Of a DNA stretch of 64,000 bases, positions 25,801 through 37,325 are shown one piece after another. Positions within the stretch are counted from its first letter, which is position 1. Each line of letters begins with the position of its first letter. The notes below the pieces were generated by a model. The model was not told the DNA's origin. It ran no database searches and worked only from the letters and a program-made list of their open reading frames with translations. The DNA comes from Mytilisepta virgata (Eukaryota > Mollusca > Bivalvia > Mytilida > Mytilidae): positions 124,001-188,000 of the forward strand of contig JAPWFG010000020.1 in the NCBI GenBank assembly GCA_028015205.1, read 5' to 3'. Position numbers and translations under genes: made by a program.

Positions 25801-28800
25801 ACATGTCTGCTATATTTACGGTTAAGGAAACGTTTAATACCACCGAGAGAATTTTAATACTAAAGGACGAATCTTCAGCAAACCAAACATACAATACTAA
25901 GGAGAGAATACCGTTGCTTAGCGACCCAACTTCAATAAACGAATCATACTATGCCACAGAGAGGGTATTGGAAGATTCTGAGGTTAACAAAACATATAAC
26001 GCTACAGAGAGAATGTCAGTAATTAATAAAACATCCAAAATACCCAAAAGTAACGAAATTGGCTATACGGCATACGAACAGCCGATAATTAACAATATAT
26101 ATACAAGAAACGAAACATACACTGAGGGTATACAAACAACTCAGGACATTTTAAATGTATCCAAGACTAACGAAATATATAACACAACAGACATAATGTC
26201 ATTACCTAATGTAGCAACCACCATAGCTATTACGAATGAAACTTATAATACCAATGACATGATGAACCTAAAGGATATAAATAAACTAAATGAAACTGAA
26301 ACAGAAAAGATCGTTATATTTTATGACAAATCTGATTTATCATTATTTGATCAAATAGTCACTGATCCGACTGAGATGACAGAAAAATCTACTTCAAATC
26401 AAAATAGGAATGAGACGGTAAATGATACGACTGACACCACAAAGAAAATAACAATAACTAAGGACAGAACTGACATATCTACGATTTACGAGATGAGCAA
26501 TACCACTGACAGGAAACCAAGTATTTATGATATACCCACAATGAACGAAACGATTGATACCACAGAGAATATTTCCAGTGTTCATGGCATGTCTAGTGTA
26601 TCCGTAAGTAACGAAATTTTAGATACCAACGGGAAAGTAACAATAGCTGATGACACCATACAGATATCTGCGACTAATGAAACTTACGATGCCATTACGA
26701 GGAACGCTATACTTAACAATGCATCTTTAATTAACAACACATACGTCACCACAGAGATGTCGATACTTCATGAAAATTCCAATGTATCTGCGGCTTATGA
26801 AACTAACGATGTGACTGACAGGATACTAAATAATATACCAGAAATAAACGGAACGTCGATACTTAATAATATATCCAACAGATCTGCGACTGATGAAACT
26901 TACGATCCAACAGAGAAGATCCTGAATGGTTCATCTACAATTAACAAAGCATACGATACCACAACGAGGATGTTAATTCTTGATGACATTTCGAATATAT
27001 CCACCAATACCGAGACTTACACCATCAAAGGCAAGACATCAACACTTAAAGATTTATCCAACATAACAGAAACTGAAGAAACACATACCAACACAGAGCA
27101 AATTTCAATACTTAACGATATAGCCAACGTATCTAGAACAAACGACACGCATATGTACACTGACAATATCCCAGTATTCAATTTCATTTCAACAGAGAGA
27201 ACCTTGATACTTAACGAATCATTTCACTTTTCATCTATAAACGAAACATATGGGACAACAGAGAGTATACCAACACATCATGACATATCCAATTTATCTG
27301 TGACTAATGAAATTAGTATATTTAATAACAGATCTACAATAAGCGAAAGAGACGATATCTCAAAGAGTATATCAATACTTGACAGGGTGCCATTAGTAAA
27401 TGATATATCAACAATAAAGAAAACTAATGACACAACAGAGAGGATGCCAATATTTGATGACATATCCGACATGTCTGCGACCTACAAAACTAATGGTACG
27501 ACGGACAGGATGCTTAATCATACACCCATAACAAACGAAATATATAATACGACACAGACCATATCAATACTTAATGACACGTTTACGATATTTGCAAGTA
27601 ACGAAACTAAAAATACGACATACAGAATGCCAACAAGAAACTACCCAACCAATGCATCTATTACAAATGACGTCTACAATACCACAGAGAGAATACAAAT
27701 TCTAAATGATTTATCTGCATTCAACGATACCAACAGCACAAAAACCATATCAGCATTTCGTAAGACGTCACACTTACCAACATTAAATGAAACGAATGAT
27801 ACAGCAGATAGGAATCTAAGTCTTCATGTTATAACAAACATAGTTGCCACTAATGATACTTACAATAATACAGCTATAATTCTAAATATATCTGCAATGA
27901 ACAAAACATACGATCCCACTGAGGATATTGCAATAATTAATCATATATCTAATATATCGATGATTAATGAAACTTATAATATCGCAGAGAAGAATGTAAA
28001 TCATGGCGATGTAAACAACATATCAACGGTTAACGAAACGCTCGCAACTATAGGCGGAACATACAACACAACAGAAACATACAACACAGCAGAAAGCATT
28101 TTAATTTCTAGTAACAAATTGGAAATACCTGTTTCTAGAGATTCATACAATTCTACAAAGAATATCTCAATACTTAACAACATATCTACAACAACCAAAA
28201 CATACAACATCACAGAGGAAATGCCAGTTAAAAACGACACATCCAATATACACATGACTAACACAACTTACGATACCTCGTTGACTATACTTAATGATAC
28301 ATCTACAATAAACGGAACAGACAATTACACTGATATAATGTCAACGAATAACATATCAACATTCAATGAAAGTAACAACATCAACGAGACAACAGATAAG
28401 ATATCAATACTGAATGAAATGTTCAATATATCTACGACTAATGTGGCTAATGATATTAATGAGATGATAGCGGTTCTCAATAATATGTCCAACGTTGTAA
28501 TAAGTAATGATACTGACAAAACGTTTAATGAAACTGAAGTTAGAAAAGACAATATTTCCTTACATGGGATACCAAAGATATTACCAATAAAAGCCTTTGA
28601 GAACTCAGTTAGAATGTCAGTAGTTGCTGAATCTGATGTTTCGTTGATCAATGAAAGCCTCGCTACCACAGAAAAGTCACCATTACCTTTTGAAGTGCGG
28701 AATATATTGATAATCGAAAATAGTTACAATATCACGGACAATATGCAAAATAAAACTGGATCTAATGTCACAACTGATAATGAGGAACCCGTTAACATAT

Positions 28801-31800
28801 ACAATACAGAAATGAAGACAACTGAGAAAGACCACTACCTGCAGAATCTCCCGTTTCAAAACAATACTGGAGCAGTTAAAGAACCGACAAATGGTACACA
28901 TGATACCATAGACTCAGTATCATTTTTAAACAATACAAGATCAAATGTGGCAGTATTAAATGAGACTTATGCTATTGATGACAGCATATACGATTTAATA
29001 GACAAAATATCAAAACAAAGCAGTAATGGATCTGATATCGAATCACCAATGGTGAACAATACTGTATCTGATATCACAGCTACAACTGATGTATATATCT
29101 CAAAAGGCAACATATCAATACTAAATAACACTAGATCTAATACTGCTCTAACAGCTGATGCATACAGACAAACAGACAACACGTTAGTACTGAACAACAT
29201 ACGATCTATTAATGTATCCGAGATAAACAAAGCTACATACAACATAACAGTACCAGTAAATAATGGATCTAATATTTTAGGAACATCTGATAATTATGGT
29301 ACAACAAATAACATGACAATACCGAACAATACTAGATCAAATATCCCAACAAAATCCGAAATACACTATACAACGGACAACGTTACATTACCAAATAATG
29401 CTAGATCTTATTCTGCGATAGCAAATGCGATATTTAATTCAACAGACAAAATATCAGTGGTAAACAATAGTGAATCTAGTACCCAAGCAACATCTGAGAT
29501 GTACGAAACAACAGGGGACATTACAACATCAAACAATATTCGATCTGGATATGTTATATCAACATCATCTGAGATACACCATACAACAGGCGATTCTGAG
29601 ATACACCATACAACAGGCGATATATCAATATCAAACGATACTGGATATAATACCGTAACAGTGCCTGTGGTAAACCATACAACAGAGGACATAAGAATAC
29701 TAAATACTGGACCTAATATTTCAATAACATCTAAGGTATACGATATTACCGACATCACATCAGTACCAATAAACACTGCAAATTCTGATGTCACAACGAT
29801 GCCTTACAATATCACTGACACCCTATCAGTACCAAATATAACTAGACCTAACATAGTGGTAACTGAGGTTAATGATAAACAGGGATTAGGACAAAACACA
29901 ACTAGACCCGATGGAATTGTAAATGGATCTCATGACACAACAGAAAACATACGAACGCGAAACAATACGGAATCTAATATTCGAGCAGAGAACGAAATAT
30001 ACAATACTACAGACAACAGATCAAACAATACTGGATTTAATATTGCTATAGCAAACGATATATATGATACCACAGTCAACTTACCAATATTCAACAATAC
30101 TGGATATAGTATCACAACGGTGAATGTTTCTTACGAACAACAAACTGGCGTCACAACGGAAAATATGTTATATGATACCACAGACAACACATCAATACCA
30201 AACGCAAATGGATCCACTATTGTTAATACAACTGGAATAAACGATACACTAAACATTATATCATCACTAAATGTTACTGGATTTGACATCGTATCTGATG
30301 ATACCACAGACAACATAACAACATCAAATAATGCTGAATCCAATTTCAAAATGGCAAATATAATTTATCCTGCTATATCAATACCAAATAATACTAGAAC
30401 TACTATTGACGCGGCAAATTCTTCTTACGATACAACTGACAAGATATCAACAATAAAAATTGACGTAGCAACGGCTAATGTGTCTTACAATACTACATAC
30501 AATATATCAGTACCAACTGTTAGTGGGTCTTATATTGTTAATGCAACTGAGAAGTACAACACAACAAAGAGGATATCCATACTGAACTATACCAGATCTG
30601 AAGATAAAATGGCTAATGTATCTTATGGCACTACAGACAACATATCAACACAAATCAATAATCGATTTAACGTTAAAAATGCGAAGGAAATATACAATGG
30701 TACCGACGACAAATCAGTAATACATATTACAAGATCTTTAGGAACATCAAGCAATATATCTATTGATCCAACAGACAGAACATTAATACCAAACAATACT
30801 GGGTCTAATATTGCAACTGTAAAAGAGATATTTGAAGCAACAAGCGACTTATCAATACTTAACAACACTGGATCAAGTATCGCAACGGCAAATGCGCCTA
30901 ATAACACAACCGACAAAGTATTAACACTAAAAACTGTTCTAACTGTTAATGTGTCCTACGATACCAATGTCAGCACAGCAATACCAACCGTTAGTGGGTC
31001 TAATATCGTTACTGCAATTGAGATAAATGATACAACAGACAAGATATCAACTCTAAACTCTACTGGATCTTATGATGCAATGGTTAATATATTTAATACC
31101 ACCGCAGACAACATATCAAACAATAATGGATTTAATAGTCAGTCGGCGAATGACACATACAATAGTGCTGACGACAAAACATTACTAAATATTGCAGGAT
31201 CTGATGTCGCAGCGATTAATATATCGTCTGACCGAGTAGGCAGTAATTCAATACCAAATGATACTGCAACTGCAAAAGAGATATTTGAAACTACAGGGGA
31301 GTTATCAATACTAAATAATACTGGATCTAGTATCACAACGTCTAATGCGTCTCATTACACAATTGACAAGGTATTAACACGAATAACTGACGTCGTAACA
31401 GTGAATGCGTCTGAATTTACCACAAACAACACATCAATACAAAATAGTGGGTCTAGTTTAGTTAATACAATTGATGTATACGATACAACAAACAGAATAT
31501 CAACTTTAGATTCACCTGGATTTGCAATCGTTAATGAATCTTATGACACCACAGGCAACATATCAATATCAAGCAGCACTAGATCTAATAGCACAACGAA
31601 AAATGAGATATACGATACAAGGGACAAAATATCAATACTGAACAGTATTGGATTTACTGTTGCAATGATGAATTTGTCTAATAATGCCACAAACAATGCA
31701 ACATTACACAATGAATCCATAATCACGTCAGGAAATGAGACATACAGTACAAAAGTTAACATGGTAATATCAAACAATCCAGGGCCTGATATTGTAACAG

Positions 31801-32954
31801 AAAATGAGGCAAACACTACCACAGAAAGGACAAATGTCTCCAGTAATTTTCCTTTTGTTGAGGAGTACGATATCGTAAACAACGTAATAGTATCAAACAC
31901 AACGGATATCGTAAACAACGTAACAATATCAAACAAAACGGTATCTTCTATGAGTGCTACTAATATTACAATACCATTTTCATCTGCAAATACGGAAGAG
32001 GATTTGACTATACTTACAAATACTACCAATTTTACTCCCAGTACAGGACATATTGGAGATAAAGTCACCAATATCAGTATCGCTGAATACAGTATGTCGA
32101 ATATAAAGAACAATTCTGCTAGTGTATCATTTACATCACATATCAACGAAAGTAGTTTATCAAATAACGACAGCCAGGATAAATTAATTACTACGATAAA
32201 TTTTACATCGTCTGCATCGAATGCTACAGAAAGTTTAGCCAATACAGCTACCGATCTTATACCGAATACAAAAATATTAAATGATTCTTTGAACGTATCA
32301 AATAATTATTTAACAGCTACAGTTACGACTAATGATAACGATATGGAAGTAAATCATACCACCAACATCAACTCGAATAACTTAGTCTCAATTCTAAATA
32401 AAACATCTGCACAGAAAGTAAAAACAATTTGGACAACTTATGAAAAATCCACTAACATACAAAATATAACAAATATTCCAAAACCTTTTAAAAATATGAC
32501 AGAAGTAGTTGAAACATCGGTTAGTCCGACCAATATTGCAGTATTGTCTGATGATTTAACTACATCAAAGAAAAATTCTGATACAATAGTTGGTACTGTT
32601 ATTTCCAATACAACAGAAGTAAATCCTATGGAAACAGTAAATCGATCAGTATCAAGCACAGCAGAAAACAAGTCACCCGAAGCTACTGAAAGATATCAAA
32701 TACCGGAAGGAAAAACATCGACTGCAACGTATGAGAAAACATTTCCCACAGAAAATTCGCCTACAGATAAATCTAGTCTTACTAAACTTTGGGAAGATGA
32801 AACTAAGCGAACTACACAGGCAATGCAGCAGTTACTAAGTACATCAGAACCAACATCAAATATGGGCGGGTTTACTTCTGGTACAAACAGTTTTTACTTG
32901 TTTGATGTGAACTTACTGGGAGACCTTCTACCTTTTAATATCAAGCGTAAATAA
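16841..32954 (+). CDS. Gene A: giant type II membrane SEA-mucin-like protein (6 exons)
   Basis: Exons 16841-16870, 17790-18081, 19057-19095, 22634-22719, 23467-23546 and 23882-32954 join with matching phases (0,1,1,0,2) into exactly 3200 codons including the stop, or 3199 aa. In order: an ~84-residue cytoplasmic N-terminus; a single membrane span (about 85-107) preceded by basic 'RSRKPP', implying N-in/C-out (type II) topology; a short linker; a degenerate SEA-like region over exons 4-6; then an Asn/Thr-rich ectodomain of roughly 3000 residues with no cysteine. The architecture and intron phases match gene B at 42418-60236 (minus strand). By analogy with membrane mucins it is probably a heavily glycosylated cell-surface polymer. 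I recognise no named orthologue. The exon model is inferred from splice sites and phase, not from transcripts. Confidence 0.82.
17790..18081 (+). CDS. Gene A exon 2: cytoplasmic tail and membrane span
   Basis: The exon begins after 'tttttacaatttag' with W-P-R-L-T-A-L and ends at T before GTAAGT (phase 1). It carries 'GAGYYRYYVHPDD', a central 'AYSM', the basic 'RSRKPP', membrane-proximal cysteines (FCGLC) that could be palmitoylated, and about 22 hydrophobic residues (MLIFSFAAVISVSVILSIL). Gene B exon 2 matches it at WP-x-x-TAL, G-[YF]-[YF]-RYY and AY-x-M, and in the position of the span. Confidence 0.85.
18082..19056 (+). other. Gene A intron 2
   Basis: GT-AG intron of 975 bp. It is AT-rich and I see nothing else in it. 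Confidence 0.6.
19057..19095 (+). CDS. Gene A exon 3: juxtamembrane linker
   Basis: A 39-nt microexon between 'taattatag' and GTATGT, phase 1 to phase 1. It encodes TEPQDVRLSSSN after the split tryptophan codon. Gene B has a 33-nt exon of the same phase at the same place. Confidence 0.7.
20400..21430. repeat. Degenerate ~200-bp tandem repeat block (copy 3)
   Basis: It opens with a GCTCACCTG-type head ('ctcacttgaccaacagggcc', then 'gccatcactcggcgttcgtc'). About five to six degenerate units follow with 'cttgtctgaaac', 'caattggaacaaaacttggc', 'caatggtccttaggtggtcc' and 'caagatggccg'. The head joined to this unit shows that the ~200-bp blocks and the GCTCACCTG repeats belong to one composite family. 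Confidence 0.8.
21440..22443 (-). mobile_element. Retroelement fragment: RT C-terminal region plus 3' tail
   Basis: On the minus strand, 22443-22024 encodes 139 codons beginning MYKIYDKRGDFSFSIVNCPF. This matches the pattern of the fragment at 34669-35025 (KLYDKRDDFNFPIVNFPF), including the later 'YGFYISQIVRFAR', 'LLRQGF' and 'KFYHRYKD'. In related copies this segment follows a YTDD reverse-transcriptase motif, so it is read as the region C-terminal to the RT active site. Downstream (21440-22020) is a noncoding tail. The insertion is antisense to gene A, inside intron 3. Family unassigned. Confidence 0.65.
22634..22719 (+). CDS. Gene A exon 4: degenerate SEA, first part
   Basis: 86 nt, after 'ctgtcatttaag', ending at CTC before GTACGT, phase 1 in and phase 0 out. 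It encodes a hydrophilic stretch (SPTENDPSKNKNREKE), then ISSNICRL. Gene B exon 4 has the same phases but is 107 nt and keeps a recognisable SEA start. Gene A has therefore lost about seven codons and most of the SEA pattern here. Confidence 0.65.
22905..23185. repeat. Dispersed repeat, GTGCACATTTCGTC family copy
   Basis: A degenerate copy in gene A intron 4, with 'aacatttcgtcgatttacta', 'gccaaaaccatctaagaaca' and 'catgagggagatact', as at 1560-1935. Confidence 0.55.
23467..23546 (+). CDS. Gene A exon 5: degenerate SEA, middle part
   Basis: 80 nt, after 'tttaattttcag', beginning MKSALERSK and ending '..CNISLTS' plus GA before GTAAGT (phase 2). Gene B exon 5 begins in the same way (MKDM...) with the same phases and contains the equivalent DDCEVIGF. 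Although it starts with ATG, this is an internal exon. Confidence 0.75.
23882..32954 (+). CDS. Gene A exon 6: 9-kb Asn/Thr-rich ectodomain
   Basis: The acceptor is 'tttttattgtag', and the exon runs to the TAA at 32952-32954. It starts with the split E and then NDFIHVNLFLEVGNN, the position of the SEA strand that carries the cleavage site, but with no G-S. The rest is a very long imperfect repeat. An N-terminal region is followed by units like 'ILNDISNISTTNETYNTTER', and in the second half by units like 'SIPNNTGSNIATANEIYDTT'. N-x-S/T sequons are extremely dense and cysteine is absent. Short recent duplications are listed separately. The C-terminus ends LLGDLLPFNIKRK with no second membrane span. 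Open frames on the opposite strand are shadows. Confidence 0.88.
24408..24494 (+). repeat. 87-bp exact repeat in gene A, copy 1
   Basis: In-frame segment encoding SDLSLFDQIVTDP and onward to QNRNET. It is identical at the nucleotide level to 26331-26417, about 1.9 kb downstream, whereas the surrounding repeats are diverged. Confidence 0.9.
26331..26417 (+). repeat. 87-bp exact repeat in gene A, copy 2
   Basis: Identical to 24408-24494 and in the same frame. It was probably inserted here by gene conversion or unequal exchange. Confidence 0.9.
29568..29621 (+). repeat. 27-bp tandem duplication in gene A
   Basis: Two identical 27-bp units encoding SEIHHTTGD, in frame. Confidence 0.85.
31869..31940 (+). 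repeat. 36-bp tandem duplication in gene A
   Basis: Two near-identical 36-bp units encoding DIVNNVIVSNTT and DIVNNVTISNKT. The second adds an N-glycosylation sequon (NVT). Confidence 0.85.
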
Positions 32955-32955
32955 A
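32950..32955 (+). promoter_or_regulatory. Candidate poly(A) signal overlapping gene A stop
   Basis: AATAAA overlaps the TAA stop codon at 32952-32954. If used, the 3' untranslated region would be very short. Other A-rich sites lie downstream, so this is only a candidate. Confidence 0.25.
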
Positions 32956-34389
32956 AACTATAAAAACAGAAAATTCCTTCAAAACGTTTTCAGTATATTG
33001 TGTATTTGTCGCTGTTTTGCTTTCCATATATGCGGGGTTTAATTATCATACTTGTATATTAATCCATCGCTGGGTCTGTCTGTTTTATCACGCAATGGAC
33101 TTTTTATTGGTTTTCGTCTTTTAAACGTAGAAAAAAAACAACCAGTTAAATGTTTATTAACAATTATTATTAATATAAGGCATTGTTTCTGAGTTACGAA
33201 ACTTAAACTTGAATAATGATTGGAAAAAGAATGTTAGAACATATATCATGTGTTATCATTTCATCGTCCTTATATTTGTGTTTTAACAAAATTACTAAAA
33301 GATTTTGAATTCATAAAAGTAACCCATTTAGTTGCTTACAAATTCTTGCTGAGAAAGGGGAGAGTTAACATACCAAAACAAACAATATGAATTTTTAAAA
33401 AAAAACTGTCATTTCCTTGATGACGCACAAACATATATATTTTAAAATGGATAAGTGTTCATTTTAGTAGCTTTTAATGCGTGATCTCAGAAATTGACAT
33501 TATTTTTAATATGGAGATAAGTGTCTTATGTAAAAATGTATTTCGAATGTGTATAGTTTCCATCATTATCCAAACTACAGGGTATTGCAAAATATTTCTA
33601 GACGGCAATATCCCAATAGCAACAAGACTTTTTTCTTTAGAAAGGTGGTAAAAGATTTACATTTTTTTAATTTTCTATTGACTTTTACATTTCAATCACT
33701 CTCGTTTTATAGAGTATATATTCAATAACAAATAATTCCAAAATACGGTTTGAAAAAAAACAAAAAGACATAAATTGTGTAGCAGTTCGTTATACGATAA
33801 AAACTAAAATATTTTAGTGACAGTTGGAACTGTCTTTTTCTGAGTATGATACATGTGCATATCAGAGTAAACTATTTGATTATTTAAATTTTTTTTCACA
33901 TTATGTAAAGTGATCATTTCCATATTGTGCCATTACAGTATATATTAGGTAAATGTTGATAAAAAGAAATCCGTATAATCCTTAGACTTAACTGATAATG
34001 CAGCACTTGCTTTGTATTAATAAAAAGATTTACAAACAGCTGGGTTATAATTTTTGTGATGATACTGGCTTTACTATTATCACGTAATGCGTCCCATTCA
34101 CATTTTTTCCCATCAACTTTTAGAATGTTGCAATGGATGTCTCTTAACAGTAAATTAATGTTTTCTGTTATGTTCTAATGATATGAGTACAAGTATATAG
34201 GCGCAAAAAAACAGGTATAGAAGTTTACGTGGTTGTCGTAGCGAAATATAATTGCCGAACAAAGGTGATAATCATAAAAGGCTTGTGTTAACACATACTT
34301 TTCACTGACAACAATACACCTGCTTGTTTGTGGCTTTTTTACTACGTGAGGCATCAGTCCAATTAACCATATGAATACGTGATAATACA
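32956..34389. other. Intergenic DNA downstream of gene A
   Basis: AT-rich, with no supported exon or repeat. It may include the gene A 3' untranslated region. Confidence 0.45.
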
Positions 34390-35110
34390 CTCCTTTTATA
34401 AAAAGGACAAATATATAAAATAAGGAGCAATCAAAAAAACGTAATCCATTGGACAGACAAACCCGGGAAGACAAACGAACAACCACATGCACAACAAATA
34501 AACACAGAAAACTAAAAACAATGAACAACACGAACTCCTATAAAAACCAGGAGTGAACCCAGGTGCTCCGGAAGGGTAAGCAGTTCCTGCTCCGTATACG
34601 GCACCCGTCGTGAAGTTCAACAAGGTCAATCCGGTGGAAGTCACAAATCGTAGGAGTCACATGAAAGGTTACGACAGTGGGAACAGGTCCAACATCATCT
34701 TAGATATTGGAACACTGTAATGGTCAATCAATTCACGATGACGACCGTAAAATTTCTTAAGTGATGACATCAACTTATCCCTGATAAAACCCTGGTTAAG
34801 AAGCTTTTGTGACAGCAGTAATCCTCTTTGTCGAAAGTCAGGGTAACTCACGCATGCCCTTGAAAATCGGATAAGCTGAGAAACGTAGACGCCATATGCA
34901 GGCGATGCTGGTATATTGCTACTCAAGAAGGGAAAATTAACAATAGGAAAGTTGAAGTCATCACGTTTGTCATAAAGTTTTGTCTTCAAACGTCCCTCAT
35001 AGTCTATTTCAAGAAATAAATCCAAATATGAAGCGGACTTTGGTGTATCTGTAGTATCCTTAATTTCAAGCTCACTGGGGTAGATAAGATGTAGAAAGTC
35101 TTGGAATTTG
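34390..35110 (-). mobile_element. Retroelement fragment: RT C-terminal region plus 3' tail
   Basis: The minus-strand frame 35025-34669 (118 codons) begins MDLFLEIDYEGRLKTKLYDK and continues with 'DDFNFPIVNFPFL', 'YGVYVSQLIRFSRAC', 'LLSQKLLNQGF' and 'KKFYGRHRELI'. It is followed by a noncoding tail (34668-34390) with 'gtgctccggaagggtaagca', a phrase shared with the tail at 63440-63465. It is an incomplete 5'-truncated copy. Confidence 0.7.
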
Positions 35111-35845
35111 TCGTTTATAATACTGTAAATATGGAAATTATTGCGATGTTTTTATTATTGCGAAAATTGCGATCGGTTTAGCATCGCAATATTATAAACT
35201 CGCATTTTGTAATGCATATTTTCATGTCCGATTTATTCTAGATTTGTCCCCCTTTGTTTTCATTTACTCGGGTAAACGTCTGGTCATATTTCCGACATCA
35301 GGAGACAGGTTAATTGGTAGACACTTTGTTGTATAGGTATTGTTTTCACAGCTATTATATATATAATACCATTTTGAATTCTAATATTTTTAATCCCATT
35401 AAGTAAAACGATTACTTTATATAAAACTTCCATTTTCAGTTTTTACTCGATCTCCGATCGCAATAATAAAACTTTTTTTTTCACACGGGCGGCTATCGCA
35501 ATTATTTAACTTCGCAATTTTGCGTTGGGTAGAAGAATCGCAATAATAAGTGCACGCGAAAATTTCCGAATTTACAGTAATCGCCACTGCAATTTTAAGC
35601 TTATAAAATGTTGGTATTCACTTCGGTAGATTTTTCTACCTGTTATATTTTCAATGATGTATTTTGCATGTAAAGTATTCTTCTAATGACATGGTCTTAA
35701 ACCAGATTTGCGACATGAATGGTATCATACATTCATCATGGATCCTTTTAATCCATTATTACACGTAAGTAGTTTATGCGTACATTTATACCGCAAATGA
35801 CACGAATCGTCACTGTTACATATTTTTTACTATTTATTCTAACTT
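35111..35845. other. Intergenic DNA
   Basis: No exon. Short phrases of 'tattgcgaaaa', 'tcgcaattat' and 'cgcaataataa' recur on both strands between 35130 and 35560. This suggests an old inverted or palindromic repeat, but I could not define its ends. Confidence 0.4.
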
Positions 35846-35847
35846 CA

Positions 35848-36045
35848 AGATATCTAATAAACTTTATAAGATATCTCATATAGTTTATAAGATATCTTAT
35901 AAAGGAAATTATGTCTTATATTCTTTATAAGATATCTTCTAAAGTTTATAAGATATCTTATGAAGAAAATTATATGAGATATCTTATAAATTATATAACA
36001 TATCTCATATAATTTTCTTTATAAGATATCTTATAAACTTTAGTA
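35848..36045. repeat. Array of ATAAGATATCTTAT palindromes
   Basis: Nine or so versions of the palindrome around GATATC, or its variant GATATCTCAT, occur within 200 bp, separated by A/T-rich spacers. The two ends are also roughly inverted relative to each other, so the whole block can fold on itself. Confidence 0.75.
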
Positions 36046-36599
36046 CAAGTATCGGACTTTAAGAAGAATACCTCTAAGGCATTGTTCGAGTTACTCGAGT
36101 AACACCTGGACAAGCCAGGTTCGAACCCACATGACGTAATTTGACCTGTGACCCGTTAACTGCTTGACGGGGTTAGACTAGTTTTTCAAGATGGCGACGG
36201 GTGGAAGTAAAGTGTAAGCTGCAGATTATAAAAAAGAAATATGTTCCTTTCTAAGCAAATTACATCATGTTTATGACATCAATAACCAAAATATCATGAA
36301 TTAGCACGCCACATTGAATATATGGAAAGCATGATGCCGAAAAAATATTTGTTGTCAGTGAAAGGGTACGAATATTATAATGAGTATATTTTTAGACCGA
36401 CTCGACACCAGAGTTAACTAAGAGTTTTTAACCTGAACACACCCCGACAGACTTCGTTGACAATCCTTTTTCAATAATAAAAAAACCTACAAACGCCTAA
36501 CAACGCAGTTACCAGTTCTTTCTCGCATTTATAAGTCATTGAACAATGCTAAATATTCTATGATACCAGTTTCCATGCTCCAGATATTCGTCTAATTAC

Positions 36600-36850
36600 A
36601 ACTCATCATTTGTACTCACGGCCGAAATATAATTCTTTGATACCAATTTTGATGCACAAGATGTGCACATTTCGTCGATTTAGAACTCATCAGTTGTGCA
36701 CAAGGCCTAAAATTGTTGAAAACCAAAAGGTTGAATATAGCAAAAGATGAAAGCCGAATAAAGACCCAAAGTGTTGAAGACCAAGATTATCTAAGGACAG
36801 AGCTTTGTATGATAGAGATATAACCTATCTTTTACAAAATCAAATTTGTT
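36600..36850. repeat. Dispersed repeat, GTGCACATTTCGTC family copy
   Basis: Contains 'gatgcacaagatgtgcacat', 'ttcgtcgatttagaactcat', 'cagttgtgcacaaggcc' and 'agacccaaagtgttgaagac', parallel to 1560-1935. Confidence 0.65.
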
Positions 36851-36889
36851 TCAAGTATCAGAAAGGAAACTAGCCCGGACAGAAATTTC

Positions 36890-37325
36890 AATTTCCTTTA
36901 TACAGATGATGTTTTGTCACTTAATAATAATTACTCTAAGGATTACCTACATCTCATCTACACAGTTAATTTGAAATTAAAGAGACCACAGACACACCAA
37001 CTCCTGCTGATTTGTATTTGTACATAGATATAAATGGGCGATTTAAATCAAAACTGTATGACAAACGTGATGATTTTAATTTTGCGATTATGAACTTTCC
37101 CTTTCTTATCCGTAACATATCAAGGTGTCCGGCATTTGGGGTGGACATTTCACACTTGGTTCGTTTCTGTGGCGCATGTGATTTATACGGCGACTCTCGG
37201 CAGAGCGAGATTGCTGTCACATAAACTTCTATTACAGGGCTTTGTTCAGTCTCTTTTAATTTCATTACCTCCAAAGGTTTCACGGTCTTCATCACGAATT
37301 TATTTAATTTCAGTTTCTGCTATAT
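36890..37325 (+). mobile_element. Decayed RT fragment, tandem copy 1
   Basis: From about 36895 the plus strand reads LYTDDVLSLNNNY (a YTDD-type RT active-site motif). It then reads KLYDKRDDFNFAIMNFPFL and 'GVDISHLVRFCGAC', with frameshifts near 37000 and 37200 before 'LSHKLLLQGF'. It is homologous to 34390-35110. Reading frames are broken, so it is inactive. Confidence 0.7.

Noticed and set aside
24692..32671. Many 60-233 codon open frames on the minus strand inside gene A exon 6
   Set aside because: They mirror the repetitive N/T-rich codons of the plus-strand exon. They show no domains, and their hydrophobic composition is what the reverse complement of such codons gives.
34396..34644. 82-codon minus-strand frame with a hydrophobic C-terminus
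   Set aside because: It lies within the noncoding 3' tail shared by the RT fragments, with copies elsewhere that lack this frame.
36094..36180. tRNA-like sequence with a B box (GGTTCGAACC, minus strand)
   Set aside because: The B box is good, but no A box or cloverleaf could be fitted. It is not called a tRNA or SINE.
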